Assembly: GCF_051954455.1 (NCBI RefSeq)
Contig: NZ_JBQCHS010000012.1
Span: 111,671 to 175,670, forward strand
Length of the DNA stretch: 64,000 nt
Source of the DNA: Pseudolysinimonas sp051954455
GTDB lineage: Bacteria; Actinomycetota; Actinomycetes; Actinomycetales; Microbacteriaceae
Direction of reading: 5' to 3'
Shown here: piece by piece, positions 16,590 through 25,936 of the stretch
Layout of the letters: every line of letters starts with the position of its first letter
How positions within the stretch are numbered: the stretch's first letter is position 1
Translations under genes and position numbers: made by a program
Notes under the pieces: model-generated
Seen by the model: the letters and a program-made list of their open reading frames with translations, nothing else
Databases searched by the model: none
Told to the model about the DNA's origin: nothing

Positions 16590-18068
16590 GTGCTGGTGGA
16601 CGTCACAGCTTTGCTGTCCTCGGCGAACCCGAATTCGGTCGCCGAGGCCTTCAGCGTGCTCGCGTCCGCCCCGCGGACGGCGGTCGTGCAGACCGTCGTG
16701 CTCCCCGTCGCGCAGCAGGAGTTCCACGCCGAGCTGGACCGCGCATCCGCCGTCGTGCTGCAGCCGGCCGCGGCCCTGCCCGTCGCGGCCCAGCCCGTCG
16801 CCGTCGAGCCCGTCGCGGCCTCGGGCTCCTCGACGACCGACGGCACCGCCGTCGACCCCGTCACCGGACCGCGTCCCGCCTCCATCGTGGTGGCCCAGCC
16901 CGCGCGCGTCCCGGCCTCCCAGCTGCCGTCGATGCGCGGACTCCCGCTCCTCCAGCAGCTCGGCCTGCTCAGCCGCGCTCAGCTCGTCGACTTCGCGGCG
17001 AAGCACGGCGACGTCCTCGCGACCCTGAGCGCCCGCCCGCAGGCCGCCGCCGACGTCAGCGCGTGGTGGACCGGCGTGCCGGCCGCCGAGCAGAAGAACC
17101 TGCTCTCCGCGGTCCCGCGGCTCGTCGGCAACCTGGAGGGCGTGCCGTACAGCGTCCGCGACCGCGCGAACCGCACCTCGCTCTCGCAGGCGGAGGCGAC
17201 CGTCCGCGCCGAGCTGAAGGCCGGCCAGGGCCGCGCGGCGTCGGACGAGCTCGCCCGCCGGCTGCACATGCTGGAGCAGGTGCGCGCTTCGCTCGCCGGG
17301 CCCTCCGGCGACGCCGCCCGCGAGCTGATCAACCTGGACCCCGACGGCGACGGCACCGCGGTCGTCACCGTGGGCGACGTGACGACCGCCGACTACGTGG
17401 GCTACCTGATCCCGGGCATGCTCTCGAGCGTCGACACCCAGATCGTGAAGTTCGCCGCGAGCGCGCAGCAGATCGTCGACGACCAGAACCGGATGCTCCG
17501 CGAGCTCCACCCGGCCGACTCGGCGGAGCCCGCGCCGACCGCCGCCGTCGTCGCATGGATCGGCTATCGGACGCCCGACATCTCCAACGTCGGAACGCTC
17601 GCCCTCGCCGAGCAGGCGCAGAAGAAGCTGACCGCGTCGGTCGCGGGTCTGCGCGCCGGACGGGTGGGGCACGAGCCGTTCATCTCCCTCATGGCGCACT
17701 CCTACGGCTCCACCGCCGCGCTCCTCGCGCTGCAGTCCGGCGGCCTCTCCGTCGACGCCCTCGCGATCGCCGGATCGCCCGGCAGTCCGGCGCAGAACGT
17801 GTCGCAGCTGTCGGTGACCGACGGCAACGTCTGGGTCGGCGCCGCGTCGTGGGATCCGGTGCCCGCCACGGGCGCGTTCGGCAGCCACCCGACGTCCCCC
17901 TCCTACGGGGCGCACCGGTTCGGCGTCGACGGCGCGACCGACCCGCTGACGGGGCGGAAGCTCGCTGCGGCGACCACCCACATCGACTACTTCGTGCCCG
18001 GCACCGAGTCGCTGCGCAACATCGAGCTGATCGGCATCGACCGGGGCGACCTGGTCCTTCGCGGCTGA
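16590..18068 (+). CDS. DUF1023 alpha/beta hydrolase
   Basis: A 492-residue protein with an N-terminal region (residues 50-100) rich in Pro-Val-Ala-Ala, a helical middle part, and a C-terminal alpha/beta hydrolase of the actinobacterial DUF1023 family. The nucleophile elbow is LMAHSYGSTAA with Ser371; WIGYRTPD marks the preceding core strand; HIDYF near the end can supply the catalytic His. No signal peptide or membrane segment is visible. The substrate is unknown. The GTG at 16590 is the only reasonable start. It lies between ligA and gatC on the same strand and is separated from ligA by a structured 229-bp region. Confidence 0.8.
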   Translation: MLVDVTALLSSANPNSVAEAFSVLASAPRTAVVQTVVLPVAQQEFHAELDRASAVVLQPAAALPVAAQPVAVEPVAASGSSTTDGTAVDPVTGPRPASIVVAQPARVPASQLPSMRGLPLLQQLGLLSRAQLVDFAAKHGDVLATLSARPQAAADVSAWWTGVPAAEQKNLLSAVPRLVGNLEGVPYSVRDRANRTSLSQAEATVRAELKAGQGRAASDELARRLHMLEQVRASLAGPSGDAARELINLDPDGDGTAVVTVGDVTTADYVGYLIPGMLSSVDTQIVKFAASAQQIVDDQNRMLRELHPADSAEPAPTAAVVAWIGYRTPDISNVGTLALAEQAQKKLTASVAGLRAGRVGHEPFISLMAHSYGSTAALLALQSGGLSVDALAIAGSPGSPAQNVSQLSVTDGNVWVGAASWDPVPATGAFGSHPTSPSYGAHRFGVDGATDPLTGRKLAAATTHIDYFVPGTESLRNIELIGIDRGDLVLRG

Positions 18069-18090
18069 GCGCGCCTCCTAGGCTGGAGGC

Positions 18091-18390
18091 ATGTCCGAGA
18101 TCACCCCCGATGTCGTGCGTCATCTGGCGACGCTGGCCCGGATCGGCCTCGACGACGAGGAGATCGAGCGGCTCACCGGCCAGCTCGGCGCCATCGTCGA
18201 CGCGGTCGCGACCGTGGGCGAGGTCGCGACGCCCGACGTGCCGGCGACGAGCCACCCGATCCCGCTCGGCATGGTCACCCGCGCCGACGTGCCGGGCGAG
18301 ACCCTGACGCCGGACCAGGCGCGCGGCGGCGCCCCCGAGCGCGACGGCGACTTCTTCAAGGTCAGCTCGATCCTGGGGGAGGAGCAGTGA
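18091..18390 (+). CDS. gatC: Asp-tRNA(Asn)/Glu-tRNA(Gln) amidotransferase subunit C
   Basis: A 99-residue GatC with the usual N-terminal helix VVRHLATLARIGLDDEEIERL and the C-terminal belt segment (PETLTPDQ-like, then DGDFFKVSSIL). GatC wraps around and stabilises the GatA-GatB complex that converts mischarged Glu-tRNA(Gln) to Gln-tRNA(Gln). TAGGCT lies 6 nt before the ATG. The last codons overlap the gatA GTG (GTGA, 18387-18390), showing translational coupling. Confidence 0.95.
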   Translation: MSEITPDVVRHLATLARIGLDDEEIERLTGQLGAIVDAVATVGEVATPDVPATSHPIPLGMVTRADVPGETLTPDQARGGAPERDGDFFKVSSILGEEQ

Positions 18391-19913
18391 GCGACGTGCG
18401 CCCGGACATCACCGCCTCCGCCTCCGCGATGGCCGAGGCGCTCGCCGCGGGCGAGGTCACGAGCGTCGAGCTCACCCAGGCGCACCTGGACCGGATCGCT
18501 GCCGTCGACGGCGACGTCCACGCGTTCCTCCACGTCAACGCCGGCGCGCTCGATGCCGCCCGGGCCGCCGACGCCCGTCGTGCGGCGGGGGAGGACGTCC
18601 AGCCGCTGACCGGGGTGCCGGTCGCCATCAAGGACGTGCTCTGCACCCTCGACATGCCGTCGACCGCCGGGTCGAGGATCCTCGAGGGCTGGGTGCCGCC
18701 GTACGACGCGACCACGGTCGCGAAGCTCCGTGCGGCCGGGCTCGTGCCGCTCGGCAAGACCAACATGGACGAGTTCGCGATGGGCTCGTCGACCGAGTAC
18801 TCGGCCTACGGCGCCACCCACAACCCGTGGGACCTCGACCGGATCCCGGGCGGATCCGGCGGCGGCTCCGCGGCGGCGGTCGCGGCCCTCGAGGCCCCGC
18901 TCGCGCTGGGCTCCGACACCGGCGGCTCGATCCGTCAGCCGGGCGCCGTCACCGGCACGGTCGGTGTGAAGCCCACCTACGGCGGGGTCTCGCGCTACGG
19001 CGCGATCGCGCTGGCGTCCTCGCTCGACCAGGTCGGACCGGTCACCCGGACCGTGCTCGACGCGGGCCTCCTGCACGACGTCATCGGCGGCCACGCCCGC
19101 CGCGACTCGACGAGCATCCCCGACGCGTGGCCGTCGTTCGCCGACGCCGCGCGCGCCGGCACCCGTGACGGGGCGGTGAAGGGCCTCCGCATCGGCGTGA
19201 TCTCCGAGCTGTCGCAGGAGGCGCAGGGCTTCCAGCCGGGCGTGCTGCAGCGCTTCCGCGAGTCGCTCGAGGTGCTCGAGCGCCAGGGCGCCGAGATCGT
19301 CGAGGTGAGCGCCCCGAACTTCCAGTACGCGATCGCCGCGTACTACCTGATCCTGCCGGCGGAGGCGTCGAGCAACCTCGCCAAGTTCGACTCGGTGCGC
19401 TTCGGGCTGCGGGTCACCCCACCCGGCGGCGGCACCGTCGAGGACGTCATGTCGGCCACCCGCGAGGCCGGCTTCGGCCCCGAGGTGAAGCGGCGCGTGA
19501 TCCTCGGCACCTACGCGCTGTCGGCCGGCTACTACGACGCGTACTACGGGAGCGCGCAGAAGGTCCGCACGCTCATCCAGCGCGACTTCGCGGCCGCATT
19601 CGAGCAGGCGGACGTGCTGGCCACACCGTCGGCGCCGACCACCGCGTTCAAGCTGGGCGAGAAGGTCGACGACCCGCTGGCCATGTACCTCAACGACCTG
19701 ACGACGATCCCGGCGAACCTCGCGGGCGTGCCGGGCATCTCCCTTCCCTCCGGGCTCGCGCCGGAGGACGGGCTGCCGGCCGGCATCCAGTTCATGGCCC
19801 CGGCCCGGGAGGACGCCCGGCTGTACACCGTCGGTGCGGCGCTCGAACAGGCGCTCGTGGACGCGTGGGGCGGGCCGCTGCTCGCGCAGGCGCCGGCGCT
19901 GGGATCGCGGTAG
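18387..19913 (+). CDS. gatA: Asp-tRNA(Asn)/Glu-tRNA(Gln) amidotransferase subunit A
   Basis: A 508-residue amidase-signature enzyme that releases ammonia from glutamine for tRNA-dependent amidation. The catalytic triad is visible: Lys82 (VAIKDV), cis-Ser157 (PGGSGGGS) and nucleophile Ser181 (DTGGSIRQPG). The length is normal. It follows gatC with a 4-nt overlap. gatB does not follow; instead a polyol gene pair starts 8 nt later, and gatB is found 6 kb downstream. Confidence 0.96.
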   Translation: MSDVRPDITASASAMAEALAAGEVTSVELTQAHLDRIAAVDGDVHAFLHVNAGALDAARAADARRAAGEDVQPLTGVPVAIKDVLCTLDMPSTAGSRILEGWVPPYDATTVAKLRAAGLVPLGKTNMDEFAMGSSTEYSAYGATHNPWDLDRIPGGSGGGSAAAVAALEAPLALGSDTGGSIRQPGAVTGTVGVKPTYGGVSRYGAIALASSLDQVGPVTRTVLDAGLLHDVIGGHARRDSTSIPDAWPSFADAARAGTRDGAVKGLRIGVISELSQEAQGFQPGVLQRFRESLEVLERQGAEIVEVSAPNFQYAIAAYYLILPAEASSNLAKFDSVRFGLRVTPPGGGTVEDVMSATREAGFGPEVKRRVILGTYALSAGYYDAYYGSAQKVRTLIQRDFAAAFEQADVLATPSAPTTAFKLGEKVDDPLAMYLNDLTTIPANLAGVPGISLPSGLAPEDGLPAGIQFMAPAREDARLYTVGAALEQALVDAWGGPLLAQAPALGSR

Positions 19914-19920
19914 CGGCACC

Positions 19921-21425
<1,505 letters not shown>

Positions 21426-21429
<4 letters not shown>

Positions 21430-22376
21430 CCGAGCGGGCCGTGACCGAGCTGGGCGCGATTGGCCAGGGCGCGACCGGCCCGCGCTTCCTCGTCGTCGGC
21501 GAGGCGCTCGTCGACGTCATCCACGGTGCGGACGATGCGATCGCGCACCCGGGAGGCAGCCCCACGAACGTCGCGGTCGGTCTCGCGCGGCTCGGCCACG
21601 AGGTGAGCGAGCTCTGCTACCTCGGCGAGGACGAGTACGGCGAGCTGCTCCGGCGTCACCTGCGCGACAACGGCGTGCGGGAGCAGTCCGGGGCGCTGAC
21701 CGCGCCCGCCACCTCCGTCGCCGACGTGCACCTGAGCCCGTCGGGCGACGCGCGCTACGACTTCGCGGTGACCTGGGACGCGCCGACCGCGCTCGACTGG
21801 ACCGGGATCGACGTCGTCCACACCGGCTCCATCGCGATCGCGCTGCAGCCGGGCGCCGGGCACGTGCACGAGCTGCTCGAGAACCGCCCCGCGAACGTGC
21901 GGCTGACCGTCGACCCGAACGTGCGGCCGGCGTTCCTGCCGCGCGAGTTCGCGGTGGCACGGATCGAGCCGTTCCTCCGCCTCGCCGACGTGGTGAAGCT
22001 GAGCGAGGAGGACGCGGAGTACCTCTACCCGGGGCTGTCGCCGCAGGGGGTGCTCGACCACCTGCTCGGGCTCGGCGCCACCATCGCGGCGATGACCCGC
22101 GGCGGGGACGGCGCCGTGCTGGCGACCGTCGACGCCCGCGTCACGGTGCCGGCGCTCGCGGACCGCGTGGTGGACACGGTCGGAGCGGGGGACAGCTTCA
22201 TGGCGGCGCTGATCTCCGCGGTCGCGTCGTCCGGATCGTGGGACCCGTCGCGCGAGGAGCTGCAGGAGTTCGCCCGGTTCGCGGCGCGCGCTTCGGCGAT
22301 CACCGTCTCCCGCGCGGGCCCGGATCTCCCGACCCGCCCCGAGCTGAGTGACGCCGCGCCCGAGCGGGTCGAGTAG
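21426..22376 (+). CDS. PfkB-family sugar kinase, probable fructokinase
   Basis: A 316-residue ribokinase-fold kinase. PfkB signatures: PGGSPTNVAVGLARLG (N-terminal) and DTVGAGDSFMAAL (C-terminal, catalytic Asp in GAGD). With the upstream polyol dehydrogenase it makes a two-step route from mannitol to fructose and fructose-6-phosphate; this substrate assignment is from context. The GTG at 21426 overlaps the dehydrogenase stop by 4 nt; a GTG five codons later is an alternative. The final R-V-E-TAG is contributed by a dispersed 33-bp repeat (22367-22399). Confidence 0.88.
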
Positions 22377-22399
22377 CCGCGACGCGCCGTATCGAGACC
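22367..22399 (-). repeat. Dispersed 33-bp palindromic element, copy A (inverted)
   Basis: Starts GGTCGAGTAG and ends GTATCGAGACC. It is the reverse complement of the copies at 33697 and 34733, with a short sequence difference in the centre. The left end contains the codons for Val-Glu and the TAG stop of the fructokinase. It looks like a REP/BIME-type element. Confidence 0.8.
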
Positions 22400-22412
22400 G
22401 GCCGTCCCGCTC

Positions 22413-22769
22413 TCACCGCACCAGGTGCAGCGCTTCCCACGTCGCGTCGAGCGACTCCTTCGCCCCGACCTCGAAGCCGTTGCGGTCGGCGACCTCCTCG
22501 AACGCGTCGAGGTCGATCGCGGCGTCCTTCGGGAACATGATCCAGAGATGAGCGGCCGACGAGGCCGACTCGACGTCGGCGATCCGCAGCTCGAGCTGCT
22601 CGAGGTCGTCGCCGAACGCGAGGACGATGTCGGCGTCGGCCGGGTCGTCGACCAGTTCGACGTCGGGCAGCGGCTGGATCGTCTCCTCCGCGTCCTGGTC
22701 GGCTCCGATGACGGCGACGCGGTCACCGGGATGGATCTGCAGGCGTTCGGCCACGGTCTCGACGGTCAT
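22413..22769 (-). CDS. DUF3052-like protein
   Basis: A 118-residue acidic protein: VAERLQIHPGDRVAVIGAD, then IVLAFGDDLEQLE and HLWIMFPKD. The pattern of a small alpha/beta domain with an LWxMFPKD strand resembles DUF3052, found in actinobacteria. Function unknown. The ATG at 22769 has CAGACT 6 nt upstream. The 12-base string CAGACTGGATGC before this ATG is identical to the one before the SDR start at 35602. Convergent with the fructokinase, with the 33-bp repeat in between. Confidence 0.65.
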   Translation of the reverse strand: MTVETVAERLQIHPGDRVAVIGADQDAEETIQPLPDVELVDDPADADIVLAFGDDLEQLELRIADVESASSAAHLWIMFPKDAAIDLDAFEEVADRNGFEVGAKESLDATWEALHLVR

Positions 22770-22852
22770 GCATCCAGTCTGAGCGCGCCCCGGAGAACGG
22801 CGGCGGTCTGCTGATGGAACTGTCAGCGGGCGCCGTCGGTCGGCGCGAGCCC

Positions 22853-22922
22853 GTCAGCGCCGGCCCGTCAGCGCGTGCCTGTCAGCACGAGTCCGTCAGC
22901 ACCGGCCCGTCAGCACGAATCG
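22853..22922. repeat. 14-bp degenerate tandem repeat, five copies, at a gene 3' end
   Basis: Units start at 22853, 22867, 22881, 22895 and 22909. Each begins GTCAGCRC and is 14 bp long, with variation in the second half (for example GTCAGCGCCGGCCC, GTCAGCACGAGTCC). A lone GTCAGC at 22822 may be a decayed sixth copy. The last unit overlaps the 3' end of the minus-strand gene that stops at 22910, so every unit carries a copy of that stop (TCA = TGA on the minus strand). Nothing else is seen in 22770-22909. Confidence 0.75.
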
Positions 22923-23425
22923 GAGAAGACGCGCAGCGGGCGGTCGGGGTCCGCGACGTTCAGCACGGCCGATGCCGCGCCCCGCGGGTCGCCGTCGCGC
23001 ACGTAGGCGCGCTCCGACTCGAGCGCCTCGCCGGCGAGGACGGGACCGCTCTCCAGCCAGATGCTCGCGTTCCACGAGCCGCGGAGCGCGGGACGCAGCA
23101 GCTGCGGTCCGTCGACCACGAGCACGTCGCCCCCGGCACCGCGGAAGGACGCGATCTCGGCACGCGCCGCGTCGGGCGACTCACCGCTCCCGCCGGCACG
23201 CGCCGCACGGCGCCCGAGCTCGCCGACCGCCTCCGCGAATGCGTTTGCGACCGCGCGGGTGGTCGCGGCCTCGGGCCCGGTCACCGCGACCGCTACCGGA
23301 CCGCGCGGGTAGTGCTGCAGGATCTCGCGCGCGAGTCCGGCGTAGAACTCGGCGGTGGGCCCGGTGGTGGATCCCGTGGTGGACCGTGCGGGGGACTCGG
23401 TGCGCAGCTCGTCGGTACCGCTCAT
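22910..23425 (-). CDS. Nucleoside-kinase-like protein lacking a P-loop
   Basis: A 171-residue protein with the outline of a small uridine-kinase-like P-loop domain: VAVAVTGPEAATTRAVANAF where VDGxxGxGKT would be expected, and VLVVDGPQLLRPALRGSWNASIWLE, which resembles the Walker B and following strand of nucleoside kinases. The essential Gly-Lys-Ser/Thr is absent, so ATP hydrolysis is doubtful. It may be a decayed or repurposed relative. CAGAGT is 6 nt before the ATG. The 3' end runs into a 14-bp tandem repeat. Confidence 0.6.
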   Translation of the reverse strand: MSGTDELRTESPARSTTGSTTGPTAEFYAGLAREILQHYPRGPVAVAVTGPEAATTRAVANAFAEAVGELGRRAARAGGSGESPDAARAEIASFRGAGGDVLVVDGPQLLRPALRGSWNASIWLESGPVLAGEALESERAYVRDGDPRGAASAVLNVADPDRPLRVFSDSC

Positions 23426-23478
23426 GCCGCCACTCTGCCACCGCGTCCGTCGGTGCGCCGGGCGATGCGGGCCGCGCG

Positions 23479-23523
23479 CAGACGGTCGCGAGGCTCAGAC
23501 AGTCGCGAGGCTCAGACGGTCGC
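23479..23523. repeat. 17-bp tandem repeat (2.6 copies) spanning the methyltransferase stop codon
   Basis: Copies start at 23479 and 23496, differing at one base, with a partial third at 23513-23523. The unit begins CAGACGGTCGCGAGGCT. The third copy lies inside the methyltransferase 3' end, and its stop (TCA at 23512-23514) is repeated in the earlier copies. This is the second stop-spanning tandem repeat within 700 bp. Confidence 0.75.
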
Positions 23524-24264
23524 CACGGCGAGCCACGCCGTCGCCTCGATCGCACCGGGTCCGTCGTGGAGCCGCTCCACGCAGTGCCGGCGCAGCTCCC
23601 CTTGCGCGGCCGGGTCCAGGGACGCGACGTACGCGGCTGCGGCCGGGTCGGCGAGCACGTGACCGCACCACCAGTCCTCGGGGTCGTCGTAGGGCAGGTG
23701 CACGCGAAGCGATCCGCCCTCGACGTGGTCCATGCCGGCGTCGGCGAGGAGCTGCTCCAGGGCGCCGCGGCACGCGCCGGGGAGCGTCGACCCGTCGCTC
23801 AGGTCGGGGTCGAGTTCGCCGGCGACCTCCCAGAACAGCGAGAGCGGTGCGCGGTGCCCGGCGAGGTCCCAGACCGTCGCGGCGACGTGGCCGTGCGGGG
23901 CGGCGACCCGCGCCATCTCGCGGAGGTTCGCGACCGGGTCGGCCATGCGGTGTACGACGAGCTGGGCCGCCACCAGCCCGAAGACGTGATCCGGAAACGG
24001 GAGCTCGCGTCCGTCGCCCGGGTGCACCTCCAGCCCCGGCAGTCGCGCCGCGAGCGCATCGGCCTCGGAGGGTGTCGACGCCATGGCCGCGACCGCGTCG
24101 ATGCCGAGCGCGTCGACGAGCGGCTCCGTGAGGGCCCCCGTGCCGGCGCAGACGTCGAGGGCGTGCATCGCCGGCCGCGGTGCGAGCCGGGCGAGGAACA
24201 CACCGGCGAGCCTGTCCGCCCAGGGGGCTGCGCTCCCGGCCTGGTCGTCGTCGACTTCGAACAT
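23512..24264 (-). CDS. Class I SAM-dependent methyltransferase
   Basis: A 250-residue Rossmann-type methyltransferase. Motif I is LDVCAGTGALTEPLV (about 39-53), an acidic PGDGRELPFPD region follows, and VWDLAGHRAPL lies after motif III, as in methyltransferase types 11/25 that act on small molecules or lipids. The substrate is unknown. The ATG at 24264 is preceded by a TCGAACatgcTTC half-palindrome that only weakly recalls a LexA site; I do not call it one. The C-terminal codons sit in a 17-bp tandem repeat. Confidence 0.8.
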   Translation of the reverse strand: MFEVDDDQAGSAAPWADRLAGVFLARLAPRPAMHALDVCAGTGALTEPLVDALGIDAVAAMASTPSEADALAARLPGLEVHPGDGRELPFPDHVFGLVAAQLVVHRMADPVANLREMARVAAPHGHVAATVWDLAGHRAPLSLFWEVAGELDPDLSDGSTLPGACRGALEQLLADAGMDHVEGGSLRVHLPYDDPEDWWCGHVLADPAAAAYVASLDPAAQGELRRHCVERLHDGPGAIEATAWLAVATV

Positions 24265-24435
24265 GCTTCAGCGTCGCATCGGCGTGTTTCGGCCGTGTTG
24301 AGGGCTGTCGAGAGTCGTGTTTCAGATCGGGGCGGCCCCGGATCCAGCCCCGCAACCTGCGCCCGTCGTCAGCGCTCCGCGATCGTCGGCGGACACTTCG
24401 AACGTCACGCGCGGCCTCCGCGACGCCGCCGCACC

Positions 24436-24495
24436 GACCACGTCTCCGACCCCGTCGCCGACCCCGCCGCCGACCCGATCGCAGACCGCCCCGGC
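24436..24495. repeat. 12-bp degenerate tandem repeat, five units
   Basis: GACC occurs at exact 12-bp steps (24436, 24448, 24460, 24472, 24484), with units such as GACCCCGTCGCC and GACCCCGCCGCC. Because 12 is a multiple of 3, all frames stay open and give spurious repetitive ORFs. It is the third tandem repeat within 1.7 kb. Confidence 0.7.
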
Positions 24496-24524
24496 CCGAT
24501 GAGGTGACGCGCACCGTCGCTCAC

Positions 24525-24555
24525 GCGGCGAGCCTGCCACTCGGCGGCTCGCCGC
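24525..24555 (-). terminator. Hairpin downstream of the HNH gene
   Basis: GCGGCGAGCC (24525-24534) pairs perfectly with GGCTCGCCGC (24546-24555) around an 11-nt loop. It begins about 30 nt after the HNH stop on the minus strand. No T-tract follows, so it may act as an RNA end-protecting or Rho-assisted terminator. Confidence 0.5.
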
Positions 24556-24586
24556 GCGAGAGTCCCGCCCCGCTCGCACACCCCCG

Positions 24587-25819
24587 TCACGCGCTCACCG
24601 CGTATCGTCGCGCCAACGCACCTTTCGGCGGCGCGTCCACCGGTCGCTGCGCCGGATCCACCGACCGCGGCGGCACGACCGCATACCGCGCGCCGTCGCG
24701 CACCACCCGCCACCCGTTGTTGTGCGCGAGTAGATGGTGATGTCGACAGAGCAGCACGCCGTCGGCCACGTCGGTGCGCCCCTCGTCGCGATACCAGTGC
24801 CGGACGTGATGCGCCTCGCACCAGGAGGGCGGCCGATCGCACCCCGGGAACCGGCAGCCGCCGTCGCGCGCGGCCAGCGCGATCCGCTGCCGCGCCGTGA
24901 AGAGCCGTTGATCGCGCCCGACGTCGAGCGGCTGTCCGTCGCGGTCGAACGCGATCGGCACCACCCCCGTCGCGCACGCGTGCCGCTCGACCGTCGCGAT
25001 GGAGACTCCCGCGGTCTGCCCCTCGAACTCGCCCGAGCCGTGCCGCGACTCGAGGTCGGTCAAGGTCACGTGCACCCTCACAGACGGCCGGTGCGCCCCG
25101 AGGACATCCTCCGCGCCCGCCGCCGATCCGATGCGCACCAGTTCCACGAGTGCGTCGGCCGCCACCTGCTCGAGCGTGCGCTCGTCGGCTGCCGCCAGCG
25201 CCTCATCCCGGGCGCGATCGGCGGGGTCGACGAACCGCACCCCGCGTCGCGGCGAGGTCGCCGCATCCACCGCCGCGGCCACCACGGCCGCCGACTCCGG
25301 ATCGAGCAGCCCGGAGACCCGCGTCATCCCATCCGCCTGCGGCGTCAGATGCAGGTACCGCCGCTCCCGCAGCTCCGCCTCGCGTTCGGCGACGCCGGCT
25401 CGGTCGAGGTCGTCGCGGAGGCGCCGCGCGTGGGCGGCGAGCCGGTCCGGCGGGAGCGAGCCGGCATCCCGGATCAGCTGCTCCTCGAGTGCGGGCGTCT
25501 GCACCGCGCGGATGACGTCCGCGGCATCAAGCGACAGCGAGCCGGCAGACACGGCCGCCGCGACCGGCCCGCTCAGGCCGCCCACGCGCACCATGACGCC
25601 CGCGTCGTGCGCCGAGACGCGCGCGACCTGCTGCACCAGCCGCTCGGCCGTCCGCGCCCCGAGCCGCTGCGCCAGCCCCTCGTGCCCGAGCTCACGCCGC
25701 GACCGGTGCGCGATCTCCGCCGCCACCGCCGCGAGCTCCGCGTCGAGCCGCCGCCGGTCGAGCGCGAGCGCACGCTGACGATCGAGCAACTGCCGATCGT
25801 CGAGCGCCGCGAGGTCCAT
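24587..25819 (-). CDS. DUF222/HNH endonuclease domain protein (13E12-like)
   Basis: A 410-residue protein of the actinobacterial DUF222-HNH family (the mycobacterial 13E12 repeat family). The N-terminal two thirds are helical DUF222, with Arg/Glu-rich stretches and GLLDPESAAVVAAAVDAA at about 160-180. The C-terminal HNH nuclease has CRFPGCDRPPSWCEAHHV and LLCRHHHLLAHNNGW, with both zinc Cys pairs and the catalytic His in place. These genes are often multicopy and may be mobile. I chose the ATG at 25819, 18 nt from a LexA-type palindrome; the longer open frame runs through that site and into gatB. Family biology suggests DNA-damage induction. Confidence 0.9.
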   Translation of the reverse strand: MDLAALDDRQLLDRQRALALDRRRLDAELAAVAAEIAHRSRRELGHEGLAQRLGARTAERLVQQVARVSAHDAGVMVRVGGLSGPVAAAVSAGSLSLDAADVIRAVQTPALEEQLIRDAGSLPPDRLAAHARRLRDDLDRAGVAEREAELRERRYLHLTPQADGMTRVSGLLDPESAAVVAAAVDAATSPRRGVRFVDPADRARDEALAAADERTLEQVAADALVELVRIGSAAGAEDVLGAHRPSVRVHVTLTDLESRHGSGEFEGQTAGVSIATVERHACATGVVPIAFDRDGQPLDVGRDQRLFTARQRIALAARDGGCRFPGCDRPPSWCEAHHVRHWYRDEGRTDVADGVLLCRHHHLLAHNNGWRVVRDGARYAVVPPRSVDPAQRPVDAPPKGALARRYAVSA

Positions 25820-25836
25820 GGGTCCATTCTCGACCT

Positions 25837-25852
25837 TCGAACATATGTTCGG
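25837..25852. promoter_or_regulatory. LexA-type SOS box
   Basis: TCGAACATATGTTCGG contains the perfect 14-bp palindrome CGAACATATGTTCG (25838-25851). It fits the actinobacterial LexA consensus TCGAAC-N4-GTTCGA with one end mismatch. It lies 18 nt before the HNH start and overlaps the expected -35/-10 zone (GAGAAT sits 6 nt before the ATG). gatB starts 85 nt away on the other strand with its own TAGGAT box, so the HNH gene is the likely target. Confidence 0.8.
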
Positions 25853-25936
25853 TAGTAGAAGAAGTCGGCGCGGGAGCGCCTGGGGAGGGATCGCGGCGGA
25901 CGACCGCCCCCTCTCCGCGCAAATAGGATCGAACCC

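Larger units (their letters stand above)
24265..24586. other. 322-bp gene-free interval with a 12-bp tandem repeat and a hairpin
   Basis: No convincing gene is present. A 61-codon plus-strand frame (24317-24502) and an 85-codon minus-strand frame translate to low-complexity Pro/Thr/Ser or Gly/Val/Asp and are driven by the repeat. The interval contains the tandem repeat at 24436-24495 and the hairpin at 24525-24555. It lies between the start of the methyltransferase and the end of the HNH gene. Confidence 0.6.

Noticed and set aside
24257..24270. Second possible LexA box (TCGAACATGCTTCA)
   Set aside because: Only one half matches the SOS consensus, and it overlaps the methyltransferase start codon.
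22853..24495. CRISPR-like arrays
   Set aside because: Units are 12-17 bp, direct and contiguous without unique spacers, and no cas genes are present.
24317..24502. 61-codon plus-strand ORF
   Set aside because: Low-complexity Pro/Thr/Ser caused by the 12-bp tandem repeat, with no promoter box or Shine-Dalgarno.
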